Shown here in pieces: positions 46,016 through 57,462 of a DNA stretch of 64,000 nucleotides (positions are counted from its first letter, which is position 1; every line of letters begins with the position of its first letter). The DNA lies in the NCBI RefSeq assembly GCF_047511655.1, contig NC_133392.1:96899042-96963041 (forward strand), read 5' to 3'. The stretch is from Castor canadensis (lineage: Eukaryota > Chordata > Mammalia > Rodentia > Castoridae). The translations under genes and the position numbers were made by a program. The notes under the pieces were generated by a model that saw nothing but the letters and a program-made list of their open reading frames with translations, had not been told where the DNA came from and made no database searches.

Positions 46016-47455
46016 CAAATTAGTCATAAAACTAGAGCAGGTTTGTCTTTTTAAGTCTGAAAGCACAAACAAGATCATGTTGCATGACATTATAACATTG
46101 CTCTGTGTGTGTGTTCTAACATTTATGAATTTTTCACTGGCTATACAGATAGTTAGAAGCAACTTTCAATCTCTAGAAAAAAATTTTAAAGAAAATAAGA
46201 GATTATTCCTATTGCCTAATTGAAGCCATCAGTAAAAAGTCTGATCCTTTTGGATGTACCCATATCTAATTATGAATCACCATTCCCCTGGTATTCACAC
46301 TCATAAAAACCCATATGAATTTTTATCTCATTTTTTAAAAATGCACAAACACTCAAAAAGTCTGACATGTCTCACATTTGCCTAAATAATATGATTCTCC
46401 AGAAATAATAAGTTTCCCAATGCAAAGGAAAATTCAATTATTCTGAAGGTCTGATTATGAATTTTAAAACAAAGTTTAAAACACTCAAACTGGTAAACGT
46501 GGTGAAACTATCTGCAATATTTATTTCAACAAATCAAAACAAATAGACTGCTACTTGGAACATTTATGAAAGTTATTAGAGGATGTGCTCTTTTATTATT
46601 CATTACACAGTAAAGTGCCAAACTATGTGCAGCACACATACTAACAGAAACACTGTTGTATTCACTCTCATTCTGTTCTCCTTGGAAGACAAGCCTAACA
46701 CTCAGCAAACATACATTCTTTTAGTATTTTTTTTTCAATTTTGCATGTCTACATTGTGGGTTTAATGTCATCTTAAGACCAGTTTTGATGCCCAAAAGCT
46801 ATACTCAGATAATATAGGTAACTCTTCCAGAATATGCACCAAGTGACCCTTCACTCCCTAAAGCCTTGCATACCAACATAATCTTGTCACAAGAGCTCCT
46901 CAATTCAGACAGACATAGCCAGAGCCTCACTGTGAAAATAGGATTAAAAGGTTCATGGAGAAAAGTCCTCAGGTCTCTAAATGAGAGTTTTTTATCAGTG
47001 CCTCTCCTCAGTGGAAATACACGGAAATGTTCACCACAGGTTTTTACCCACCATGAGGAAGGATGGAGCTTTGGTTCCTGGTGTTTCAGTCCATAGAACA
47101 CCAAACACTCTTAAATAGCTGCAGGAAATAAATACGGTGCTCTGATAGTAAACAAACCATCTGAAAATTCTTCTGGGCTTTAAGTGCTTTTGAAACACAT
47201 GAGAACATTTACACAATGTAACAGCAATCACAAATTGCAGTAGCTTTATTACACATAGCATTGTACACACACATGCACATATGGATTCACACATACAACA
47301 CATGAACCAATATATTACTGTCAATTTAAATTTAAAACATGCAAAACCTTTGCAATTGCATGTCCAATATACACCTAAGAACTTCTTGTCTGTAATCCAT
47401 TTTGACAAGTAATTATCTCACACCTATAATGCGCACTCTATATAAGAATAACCTA
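46016..47455 (-). other. repeat-poor DNA, possible distal PTGFR 3' UTR
   Basis: This stretch, 1.5-3 kb downstream of the PTGFR stop, has almost no recognisable repeats and is somewhat less AT-rich at 46800-47110. On the minus strand it holds two open frames of 125 (47031-47408) and 99 (46805-47104) residues. They overlap in different frames, have no family resemblance and show skewed composition, so I read them as chance frames. Three AATAAA hexamers on the minus strand (47245-47250, 46592-46597, 46520-46525) could end the PTGFR transcript here. Confidence 0.4.
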
Positions 47456-47538
47456 GGACTGGGGATGTAGCTCAGTGGTAGAGCACTTGCTTAGCATGCA
47501 CAATGCCCTGGGTTCAATTCTTACCACTGCAAAAAAAA
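47456..47538 (+). mobile_element. ID SINE, well preserved, in PTGFR 3' region
   Basis: This is the most canonical ID copy in the window. Its A box region (tgtagctcagtggtagagc) and B box region (ggttcaattc) are well preserved, followed by a short A tail. It is antisense to PTGFR, about 1.4 kb past the stop codon. If the 3' UTR extends this far, the element would be part of the mRNA. Confidence 0.92.
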
Positions 47539-47540
47539 CC

Positions 47541-48008
47541 CCGTAAATTTATGTAATTCATCATTTACTGGTCTTTGGTTAAGATATCTCATGCCAGTGT
47601 ATACATGTTCTTTAAACTCCCTGAAAAATAATTTCCTTTAAAACTTCAATGAGGCTATTTGTTTTATTTCTTAAATTAACTTACAACAATTTTCCAAATT
47701 TGCAAAAGTTAACAATGACTTCCAATGTAAGTTACTAATCAAAAACAGAAATTTATGAACATAACTTAAGTCTAGTTAAATTGACAGATTTCCTAGAGTC
47801 TAAAATCAATCTCACAAGAAAAATTAATTTTTAAATGGAGCCAACTTAAAGAAAGCAGGGATTGTTGTCCTTTGAATTCTGATTAACCATTATAATGATC
47901 TGCAAATGCCTAAATAATTTCTAGTCTTATCTTCTCAAGACTGGTAGCATGGGCTTTAGAAGAGTGGTCTTATAGAATTAGTGGATCTATTAACAACAGA
48001 ATTTTCTG

Positions 48009-48041
<33 letters not shown>

Positions 48042-48965
48042 AAAAGCAGAAATATACTAGCTGCAGGTAGTCTTTGAATATTATGGCGTATGTTTCTTTT
48101 ATTCTCTGACACAGCAATGATGGCTCACAGTAAAGCCCCTTTATGCCAATGTTCTTTGCACATATCACTGGGGTTTAGATTTGTTTGCATTTTCCATGGT
48201 TCAGCTTTTTAGGAACTGCTGTCATGCAAATTGCCCATATCTGTGCTAAGCTGGAGCCTTTATTTCTCCAAAAAATTATTGTGTATCAGTGCACTAAAAT
48301 TTTCAGAAGGGAGATTATTTGAAAACTGCAAATCTTTGAATTGCCAAAAGAAATCCTTCAAACAATAACTGACCTTTATAACAATAAATGCAAGCAGTCA
48401 TACTTGTCAAATGTTACAAAAAATGGGCCCATTCCAAACAGTCTTGCAAGATCAGACCACTGACAGGCAGACCTGGCCTATGTTCTGGTGGTTATAAGCC
48501 ACAGATGTCTCATGTACATATTTATTGAGGCTACGTGAGGACTAGTAAGCAGACATAAAGGCTGAGGGTGCTGTATTTCACTGAGCCTATCATATAAGGA
48601 ATAGCTACACAGCAGTGATACCAAAATAGCCATTTCACTGTGCACAGTGTTAAGGTGGTCTCTCGTAAACAGGTCAAGTAAATTCATTAAGCCTTAACAG
48701 ATTCATTTATTCCAAATTCATGAATCACTCAGACAAGCTCAAAATTATTTTCTACTTGACTCCCATAGCATTATTTCATACTACCTCCACTTGACAAAAG
48801 CAAGTGAAAATGTGTAATCATGCTGCAAAAGCTGAATCTGATCAAAGTACCCCCCAAACTACATGCTGTAGTCTGAATTTTCCAGTTAGGCTACATATAT
48901 TTATCTAATTGACTGAAATCTGACCAAAACTTCTCCTAATTTTGTTCTAGGCCTACACTGACTTA
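47541..48965 (-). other. PTGFR: PTGFR 3' UTR, proximal part (end undetermined)
   Basis: The sequence directly 3' of the PTGFR stop codon on the minus strand should be transcribed as 3' UTR. It is AT-rich, has few recognisable repeats other than a GT microsatellite at 48010-48039, and has no long reading frame. AATAAA polyadenylation hexamers on the minus strand (TTTATT on the plus strand) fall at 48706-48711, 48521-48526, 48259-48264 and 47663-47668. Beyond an ID SINE, further ones lie at 47245-47250, 46592-46597, 46520-46525 and 45551-45556. From memory the human 3' UTR is several kilobases long, so one of the distal sites is plausible, but the sequence alone does not choose. Confidence 0.6.
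48010..48039. repeat. (GT)n microsatellite
   Basis: An uninterrupted GT tract of about 15 units lies in the probable PTGFR 3' UTR. The transcript strand would carry CA units. Confidence 0.95.
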
Positions 48966-49265
48966 CTATCCTACTAAACTAGATTTGTGCTGATTTATTT
49001 TCTCTGAAACTGGTGACTCAGAAATAGCAGCAACCTTTAAAGAATTTTTAATGGAGCTGAGTTCCCAAACATGTAAGCTGATGACGTGCACTCCACAGCA
49101 ACGCCTGGCAAGCCTGTAGAGATTCTTCAGGACAGCCTTGCGGAGAAGAATATAAACCCAGGGATCTAAGATTTGATTCCATGTTGCCATCCGAAGAGCA
49201 AAAAGTGTTGTTTCACAGGTCTCTAGAGAATTATTTCCATTGATTCCAATGTTGACCATGGTTAC
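48966..49265 (-). CDS. PTGFR: PTGFR, prostaglandin F2-alpha (FP) receptor, last coding exon
   Basis: This is the 3'-terminal coding exon of a prostanoid G-protein-coupled receptor that binds prostaglandin F2-alpha at the plasma membrane and, as known for the family, couples mainly to Gq. The exon encodes 99 residues plus a TAG stop at 48966-48968. Reading starts at 49265 with V-T-M, directly after an AG acceptor at 49266-49267 preceded by a T-rich tract, so the intron is in phase 0. In order it shows extracellular loop 3 with an N-N-S glycosylation sequon; TM7 ([19 protein letters not shown]) with the conserved Arg that pairs with the ligand carboxylate in prostanoid receptors and the DPWVY form of the NPxxY motif; a helix-8 region with a Cys-Cys pair, a likely palmitoylation site; and a Ser-rich tail with [19 protein letters not shown]. 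The stretch matches mammalian FP receptors almost residue for residue as I recall them. The tail after SEK ([10 protein letters not shown]) is longer than the human form. The upstream exon with TM1-TM6 is outside the window. Confidence 0.95.
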   Translation of the reverse strand, partial: VTMVNIGINGNNSLETCETTLFALRMATWNQILDPWVYILLRKAVLKNLYRLARRCCGVHVISLHVWELSSIKNSLKVAAISESPVSEKINQHKSSLVG

Positions 49266-50439
49266 CTAGAAAACAAACAAAATAAGAAAACTGACGTTAG
49301 ACATTTTTCAGGCTTTTAACTTTACTAGCTCTTCTATAGGATGTTTGTTCTATTGTCCACAAAGTGAATGCTATTTTGCAAAATATCGACAAAAATAAAT
49401 TAATGCTAGCATAATCACTGACACAGACATTTTAATCTTTTTAATTCAAATTGACGTCAGAACTACAAAACCAATAATGGCCATGGTTAGCCAGCTGTGC
49501 ACAAACAGAATGACTCAAGGGAGGACAAATGTTGATATCCGAAACTAGACTTCTCATACTTCTGGGAATAATAAGCTCAAAGCCAACACACATTTATATA
49601 TTTCAATGAAAAAACTAAAGTATATTTAAACAAAGAAATTATATATAAGTTAACAAGTAGTTTGAAACAATGAATTTGGAACATTTGATATCAATTTGTA
49701 TATGGTACATTGTCCTGGAATGCTACTTTTAAAATTTTGTGCTTGGCAACTACAATGATACCAACGTCTTCAATTTTATATTCCCTTTTCCGCATCTCTC
49801 ACCCTAACCTTAACTTGGTTAAAATATTCCTGAAAGTATGCAATGGAACTTTCTAAGGAATTTGTGAAAATGAGGCCACTTCCACACATTGTGACTTAAT
49901 AATAAAAGTGTATGTTTTGGTCTCATGTGTTCATTTCCTGAGCACTGATGATAGTAAAGTGATCATTGTGTAGAGTCAGTCCCATAATAGTCCCAGCTAT
50001 GTGACAGAACAAGGCAAATCACTAAGCTTAGCTTTGACTTCCAAACCAACATTTAAGACAAATAGGAGAGCTTTGGAAACATCTTGGCCATGAAAACAAA
50101 TGAACAAAAGATGAAACTAAAAATTATATGACCCTTGGACCATTGTGGCATCAGAATTCAGAGATGCTATAACATAACCTAAAATCCCAGATGAAACAAA
50201 AATCAAGACCATTTTCAGAAAGATGTTTATTTGCACTGATGATATCAGTGGTTGAAGGATAAAGGTCCTTTATCAAAACTTTTAATGTCTGCACCACAAG
50301 TACATAATCCTTGGCTAGCTCCTTAATGGTGCATCTGAAAGTTTACCTCGTGATTTCATCTCTCCTGCAAATAGCCCATTCTCCACTCATGGGGAAGGCC
50401 TCACTTATCCCAGATGCACTGAGCTCTTTCTGACCTTTG

Positions 50440-50690
50440 TCCTAAACAACTTCCTTTGTTTTTAACTCCTATCCCTCATTTCTCTGCCTGACAAACTCCT
50501 GTATTTCCTTCAAATCCCACACAAAAATGTGGGATTTTCCTTGTGACTTTCCCTGTCTTCATCAAGAGGAATGAGTAGTTGCCCTCTCCTCTGCTCCTAC
50601 AGTGCTGTCTCTGCCCAGTTATGTCACTTAACAACAATGCATAATAATTATGCATTTGTCTGTGTATTTCTGAGCATCTTTTTTAAATTT
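50440..50690 (+). mobile_element. L2 LINE 3' fragment, sense
   Basis: 'ctgcctgacaaactcctgta', 'tttccttcaaatcccacaca', 'cttgtgactttccctgtctt' and 'ctgctcctacagtgctgtct' keep the L2 3' order. Confidence 0.65.
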
Positions 50691-51194
50691 CTAATACCAA
50701 ATACACTGCTGACATCTAAAATGTACTCATTAAGTGTTGGGATTAATTCAGTTATGTTTTTATTCCTTGAGTTACTTCTAAAAGCACAACTAATCATCAG
50801 AGAAACCTGTGACCATCCATCACAAGAGCCTAGTATCAAATGTTTCTAAAAGTTTTAATTTAACACCCTCCACTAGTGAAGAATTCCAGGAAAGTTTGTT
50901 GGCACTTAAAACAAAAAGGATCTTGTAGTCCATACAAATCTCTTGATAAATGGTTCCTTTCCCAGAAAGACAATGCATCAAACTAACTGCAGGTCTAAAT
51001 ATTCTGTAGGTAAACAAAATAAACACAGTGTTTCCTACATAATGTTACTTGTGTCAGCAACAGAATCTTCTACCACTGCTCCCCCAAATTATGCAACAGG
51101 ATTTAAGAAATGCAGGGTCCATAACCCTGTTCCTCTTAGAAGAAAACAAGGCCAAGACTTGACTGGCAATTGGATTGAGGTTTTTCACTTTATA

Positions 51195-51280
51195 TTTTTC
51201 TGTATTTATTGATTATCTTCTATATGCCAGGCAGTGTGCTAGGAATTGAAGGTTTAGTGCTGAACAAAGCAGATACTGGA
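51195..51280 (+). mobile_element. possible MIR/L2 fragment
   Basis: 'tattgattatcttctatatg', 'ccaggcagtgtgctaggaat' and 'tgctgaacaaagcag' fit the opening of a MIR- or L2-type ancient repeat. Too short to decide. Confidence 0.5.
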
Positions 51281-51629
51281 ATTGATAATCTGTTTGCTAG
51301 AATTTTATTTGTTTTGGTTCAAAGATGAATAAATGATTATTTCTCCTGGCCTCACAAGTATAAAATGTATGCATTTTCGATGAGTGATCAGATATGTTTT
51401 GGAATATCTCACAGCCCAGCCAAGACACTACACTGTGTGTGTGGAAGCAAATATGCTCAGCGTAAGTGCATGGAACCACTGGCCTTGCTTCAGAGATGTG
51501 CAAATTTAAAGAACCTCAGTTATACGGCATGAACTTCTGTGGCAGTATGGTCACCATCTGTGAAATGACAGTGAGTCCTAGGATCCAGTCTTCTCTCCAG
51601 AGCACCAGGGCAGTGCCCAGGCATATATC

Positions 51630-51632
<3 letters not shown>

Positions 51633-51686
<54 letters not shown>

Positions 51687-51696
51687 TCTCTCTCTC
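51633..51696. repeat. (CT)n microsatellite
   Basis: It is a CT tract of about 64 bases with one CCC interruption. The Glu/Arg- and Ser/Leu-repeat frames around it are products of the tract. Confidence 0.97.
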
Positions 51697-52952
51697 ACCC
51701 TCCAATTCCAACAGTGAAGAGAAGAATTAATTATTGTATCATCAATAAACATATAGGTGGAATATTTCTATAAAAGAAATACCACTAGTATATTATTAGT
51801 GATAGTATATTATTGATAATTCAAGATAATCCAAGTATCCAACAAAAGAGAAATTATGGAAATATCATGTAATAGGAAGATGTGCAAGCATTAATATTTG
51901 TGGTTCATTGTTAATTTTACAAAAAGCAAGTCACCAAGTTATAGTGATTGTGTGATTTCAATTTTTTAAAGAATGTTATTTTTTGAGATATCTGTCAGTG
52001 TTTTCATTGGTTAACTCTAAACAGTAGAAGATCTTCTCTTTGGTTTGGGCCTAATTTGGTAAGTTTTTAGATCACATATTGTTTTTGCAAGCAAACAAAT
52101 TGTGCCTTTTTTTCCTCAAATAGTTTGTGGAAATATAGTATTTCACCATGGAATTGGATTCATGGATTGCTTATGTGTGATTGTGTAGAGTGAGGCAAAA
52201 CAGAAGGTGCCCAGAAATGCCTGGAAAACTTAGCTCTGAGAAAACTGGCAGATGTGTGGGAGCTGAGGTCAGGATGAGGAATGTCTGAAAGCTCGGCCGA
52301 CAAACAGTTTGCCGTCATTTTCCCTGGACCCTGATGACAGGCACTTCACAAGCCATGAGAGCATTCTTCTGTGACTGGCCCACCCAAGCTTACATTCCAG
52401 ACAGTTGTGTACAGATTCTCACCAAAAACACAACCTTTCATCTAGTTTCCAAGAGCTATCCAGCACATAGAGTTAAAGGAAGATATGTCATTTTCCAAAA
52501 TGTCTTCTTTGGACCTTGGCATATTTCAGTTGTTCACCTTTGTTAATGATTAGAATTCTGAGAAATGGACAAGAGCAAGTGTTTCTACAGGCTACGACAA
52601 AAATTAATTAATTAACATGATAATCTCCAATACACTCAACACTAAAATAAGAGAGAAACAAAGAAGTCATGTAAGAGGGGAATTTTCGTATATTACCAGA
52701 TTTCAAAGAGCAAAATAAAGAGTGATATAATAAAATATCCATTCATTTGGGCTGCATAATGCAACTAGATCAACTACCAAGGTCACCAAAATTAATGAAT
52801 CTACTGGACTACTTAACTCACCAATAACAGAGGCCATCCCATGTTAGTTAGTTTTATTATGGAAGTTATTCCAGTATCCTGTATCCTATGTCTGAATATC
52901 TGTTGGCAAAAGTCAGGACTACAATGAACACTTACAGGTAAAAGCATGGTAA

Positions 52953-53085
52953 GCCAGGCATGGTGAAATAGTCAGTAATCCCAAGATTTGGGAGGCCAAG
53001 GCAGGAGGATCATAAATTCAAAGCCAGCCTGGGTTACATAGTGTGACTCTGTCTTAAAATAAAGAAAAAGGCAAAAAAGAAAGGC
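52953..53085 (+). mobile_element. B1-like SINE monomer, sense
   Basis: 'agccaggcatggtgaaatag', 'gggaggccaaggcaggagga' and 'aagccagcctgggttacata' give a single B1 unit with an A-rich tail and no ID part. Confidence 0.88.
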
Positions 53086-53545
53086 AAATTCAAGAATCAT
53101 GCTTCTGTTACTTTGAGTCTTATAAAAGTACATCCTATTTCCTGGTACACTATCACATATACAATCATTAGGAAGTCTAAGTTTTTGCAATTTTTCTAGG
53201 ATATTAACACTTCAAATATTCAAACTTCACTAATGTTGCACTTATGGTAATTCTGTGTTTTTCCTTGGCACAACTTTTTTTCAAGTAAAATTAAGTGAAC
53301 ACATAATCAAAAACCTTTCTGAGGTACCTAAGTACTTTTTTACAATTTTATCATCTATTTTAATATGAATGACCTCTATGAAAATTACACATGGATCTCA
53401 TCTAGACTCTGAAGCATGTATTTTTCACACACAGTTCATCTTACTCCAAGAAATAGATCACCTTTTCCTCCTTTCCATTAATAGCTGTCAATATTGACAA
53501 GTTCAGTTACTCAGGAGAAACACCAAAGACTAGTTTAGGGATAAT

Positions 53546-53838
53546 AATCCCAGCTATTCAGGAGGAGAGATGTGGAGGATCACAGTTCAAGGCCAGTCTG
53601 TGCAAAAAGTATAAGACCCCATCTTAACCAATAAAAAGCTAGCATGGTGGCATGCACCTATCATTCCAGCTATGCGGGAAGTGTAAATAGAAAGACTGTA
53701 CTCTTGGCTAGCCCAAAATAAAGCAGGAACCTATCTCAAAAATAATGAAAGCAAAAAGGGCTGGGGTATAGCTCAAGTGGTAGAGCATCTGCCTAAGAAA
53801 TACAAGGCCTTGAGTTCAAACTCCAGTACCACCAAAAA
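53546..53838 (+). mobile_element. B1-B1-ID composite SINE, sense
   Basis: The first B1-like unit is truncated at its 5' end ('ataatcccagctattcagga'). The second follows from about 53633 ('agcatggtggcatgcaccta'), then the ID part ('gctggggtatagctcaagtg', 'ccttgagttcaaactccagt') and a short A tail. Confidence 0.9.
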
Positions 53839-54254
53839 AAGTGTGCACAGAAGTTCAATTCACTGATTTGCAAGTCATTATCCCTTATAGCTTTATCATT
53901 CAAAGAATAATCTTTGCATTTTGCACTTAAAAAGCCATAAAGGGCCAATTGTGATGATTTATTACAATCTTGCTTCACCATAAAATAAAAAAAAGATTCA
54001 TGTGGAAGCTTTGCCAAGGGATCTTCATTCTACAAGGTCTCCATGTTTAGAGAACTTTAATCTATGTGTTAATTTGGATACCTGGTGACTGAAGATCTAT
54101 GTAAAAATGATGGATTTTGAAATATTGAAGCACCTATGAGTGTTGCAAATATAAGTTCACTGGCAATTTTGGAAAAGACATATTATATAAATCATGGACC
54201 CTTTCAGTTTTAAATAGATATATGGTGACTTTATAGTATTTATTCTTTTTCTTT

Positions 54255-54472
54255 TCTGTCTTTCTTTTTTGTGTGTGTGTGGTACTGGGAAATGATTTCA
54301 CAGCCTTACATATGCTGAGTAAATCCTCTACCAGTTGAACTATGCCGTAGCCCTTTTGCTTTTTTTAATTGTGTTTTGAGGCAGGGTCTTCCTAACTTTG
54401 CCTGTATTGACCTCAAACTTACAATCCTCTTCTGCCTCAGCCTCCAGAGTTGTATGCTATCATGCCTGGCTT
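54255..54472 (-). mobile_element. B1/ID composite SINE, antisense
   Basis: T-rich start with a short GT tract, reverse ID part ('tctaccagttgaactatgcc') and reverse B1 part ('gaggcagggtcttcctaact', 'ctgcctcagcctccagagtt', 'atcatgcctggct'). Confidence 0.82.
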
Positions 54473-55164
54473 ATAGCTTTTATTCTTGAAAATAGAATAT
54501 TTTACACTCACAACAGTGAATACAAAAAACTTCTGAAGACAAAAAAACACTCTTGTGCAACTCTAGAAAAATATGCTTTAAAAAAAAACCCTGAAATGTA
54601 GTCTCTGACAGGATATATCTTTTCAGATATAAGCATTTTTCATACCTAAGTTGTATGAATTTCTGCACTACAGGTTATAGAAGGTAATAATATTTAAATC
54701 ATTTCTCATGCATTGAATATGCATTAAAATAAAAAGAACATTTTGCACATGATGAGTGATTTGGAGATAAGACAGAAATATCATGTTGAGAGAAATAAGG
54801 GCAAAGTTATATAGTATTTCTCATGTCATAGCACTAGAATTTCTGTGAAATGTTCTCTGTACCCCAAGTAGACAACAGTACTGCAAAACATAAACATTTG
54901 TAAAGATCAATTTTTTCTGCTTGATTTGCTCAAAGAGTATTAGCCAGTGACCTGATTGACAGCATGTTCCCATCTCTTCTTAAAGACCTTCAGAGCTGCC
55001 AATAAATGAGAAAATAGGATACACTAGGCGATACTGCTCCCTTTGGAATAGACAATCCCATAACACTTTATACACATCTTCAACCAGCTGAGGAAATGAT
55101 GTGTAAAATAAACAGTAGAGGAAATTTTCCACAAATGCTTCTTCTAGAAATGGAGAAAAGAAGT

Positions 55165-55290
55165 GAAAAGTCATTTCAACACTATGTATCTTAACACATT
55201 TCATCCTCACAAAACTCCTAGGTGTAGGTGTCATTTTTCTGATTGCTAGAAAATGGTAGAGGCAAAATTTAAACTCATGTCTACCAGGAT
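55165..55290 (+). mobile_element. possible MIR fragment
   Basis: 'aacacatttcatcctcacaa', 'aactcctaggtgtaggtgtc' and 'ggtagaggcaaaatttaaac' fit a decayed MIR. Confidence 0.5.
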
Positions 55291-55384
55291 ACAAAGTCTT
55301 TTATCTTGTGCTACATTTTTCCCAGTAATGAGGCCAATGTTTGTATATTATATTTAGGAAAAAGGTAATAAAATAGTAATTGCT

Positions 55385-55575
55385 AACATTAATTCAACAC
55401 TTACTGAATACCATAGTTCTTACTATGTATATCTAGTATCTTATTTAATCCTGATACCAACTATAAGAGAAGTAATATTGTCCCTATTTTAAGAAGTTGA
55501 GGTCAATGCACTAAGAGTTTAACTTCCCTAAGGTCACCCAAATAAAACATAGCAGAGTTAGATTCCAATAACAGG
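55385..55575 (+). mobile_element. MIR SINE, sense
   Basis: 'caacacttactgaataccat', 'ttatttaatcctgataccaa', 'gtccctattttaagaagttg', 'aacttccctaaggtcaccca' and 'gcagagttagattcc' follow the MIR order over nearly its full length. Confidence 0.8.
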
Positions 55576-56234
55576 AGGAAGAGGGCAGGGATTCATATTT
55601 TGGTTTCATTGAGGTCAGTAGATCTCATTTTAAACTCTACATTTCTATGTTTGTCTACCTATGCCTAGCTGTCTTTCTAGTCTTCCCATCCAGTATTTCT
55701 ATAAATATACTTTTACTAGTATCTTTTTTAAAATAAAAAAAACAATTTAATAAATTTTTTGCTTCAAATCTCTTATGCCCTTTGCAACAGATACGACTGA
55801 AAGGTAAATTGGATGAGTTGAACGCCATGTAACTGAGGAGTTCATCAGAAGTTAGTAGAAAAATGATGAGAGTAGAGAATGCTATCTGTCCCAGAATGGT
55901 AATACAACATTTAAAGCATGAGCTAGCAGAGGTAGAGCAATAGAATACGACAATGCTCAGAATCTTCTTTCTTCTTCGTGAAGATGGTATGATTTTCTGT
56001 AGTCTTCCTCCACATATCTTTTACAGTGGTCTTCATATGGTCTCTTGGACCTTGCATTATATTTTATCCAAACTTCTGCATTATTATAATTTTTATCCTT
56101 ATTCCATCATTCCTGTCTTTGGCAATGATGAAAAATTAATGATCAATAGGCAAAAGTTTTACATCTTAGAAGAAGAAAACATGTGGATGAAAAATATGTA
56201 TTTGCACATATATTTTGTTATAAAAAGAATTTGA

Positions 56235-56810
56235 AATGAAGGACAAGAATGAAAAACAGGTCACATTATTACTGACTTCTGATGGACTCCTCGGTTATAT
56301 GGTAAAGAAGTAAAGTAAAGAAGGTGAATTTGATTGCTGTACTTTCCATACAAGAATGAATATAGAATTTTTAAACCTTTTGAATTCACCATAAGAAGAC
56401 TAAGGTGTAAAGGAACACAATGAAAGGTATGAACCAATTCTGGATACATACATTTCTATGCACATAAATGTCATAATGAAACTCCCTGTATAGATATCTT
56501 AAGCAAACAAAAATGCCTTTTTTCAAAAATGGAAAACAGGAAGGTAAAACAGGTCCTGTCTTGGGGTTGGTACCAGTGAGAGGGGGGAGAATATAAGGAA
56601 AGAGTGTAAGAGGGTGAATATGGTGGAAATACTGTGCATTCATGTATGAAAACTGAAAAATGAGACCTGCTGATACAATTCTAAGAAAAGGAGAAGGAGT
56701 ATAAAGGAGAATGATGGAGGGGTGAATTTAATGCATACTGTAAGCACTTTTGTAAACATCACAATGTACCCCCAGTACAGCAATAATATAATAAAAATTT
56801 TTAATTTAAA
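56235..56810 (+). mobile_element. old L1 3' UTR, family A copy 2
   Basis: It aligns with 6165-6650: 'agaatgaatatagaattttt', 'aaatggaaaacaggaaggta', 'gaaaaatgagacctgctgat' and the terminal 'cacaatgtacccccagtaca'. This copy extends further 5'. It lies in the PTGFR intron, antisense to the gene. Confidence 0.82.
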
Positions 56811-57374
56811 ATTTTTGAGACATTTTTCTTTAAATTAGGCATTTCGCAGCATTTGAAATTCTTGGCTCTGTCCAGCTATGATTATCTCCACTAAATCCAC
56901 TGTTAGACTTAAAAAATTACTGTGCTCCAAATACAGATTTAAGACAATTTCATCCCAATCAAGAAATGTTTGACAAAAGTATCATAACCAGAGCAGTTAT
57001 TATCATTACATAAATGGATTAAAGAGAAAGCAACTAATTGGAAGTTCATTATAGTATTGGAAGTACATTGTTTCAGGAGCAAAAGACTATTTGACTGCTT
57101 GCAGTACCCTTTTTATAGCAAAACAGACTGAACCAGGAAGGTGTTTCAGTAAACCATCTGTCTTAAAATTCATAATGCTTTTCCAGGGAGAAATTTCTAA
57201 CCTGCCCAGTTGGTTTTAGTATTGTACTACTTTGGAAAGATTTCCCAAAGTATGTTCTAAGCTCTAGTACAATAATTTATCATTTAATGGTAACTTTTAA
57301 TGAAATGGGTCCCTTTAAAAACAAAAGGCATCCATAAATTTTAGAGAAAACAAGTATTTGGAAAAACTAACCTA

Positions 57375-57462
57375 AAGGCTGGTGGAGTCAAGCAGTAAGA
57401 GCACCTGCTTAGCAAGCGTGAGGCCCTGAGTTCAAACCCCAGTGCTGAAAAAAAAGAAAAAA
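57375..57462 (+). mobile_element. ID-like SINE, sense, A tail
   Basis: 'gctggtggagtcaagcagta', 'gcttagcaagcgtgaggccc' and 'tgagttcaaaccccagtgct' show the tRNA-like layout before an A tail. 'taacct' on both sides may be what is left of a target-site duplication. Confidence 0.88.

Noticed and set aside
47031..47408. 125-residue minus-strand frame downstream of PTGFR
   Set aside because: Cys- and Phe-rich composition with no family resemblance, overlapping another frame, and probably in 3' UTR or intergenic DNA.
1..48965. Possible exons of neighbours such as IFI44L or IFI44, which lie downstream of PTGFR in human
   Set aside because: No frame in the left half resembles these proteins; in human, as I recall, they start tens of kilobases further on.
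51516..51752. Open frames rich in Glu-Arg or Ser-Leu around 51.6 kb
   Set aside because: They are products of the (CT)n microsatellite in different frames.
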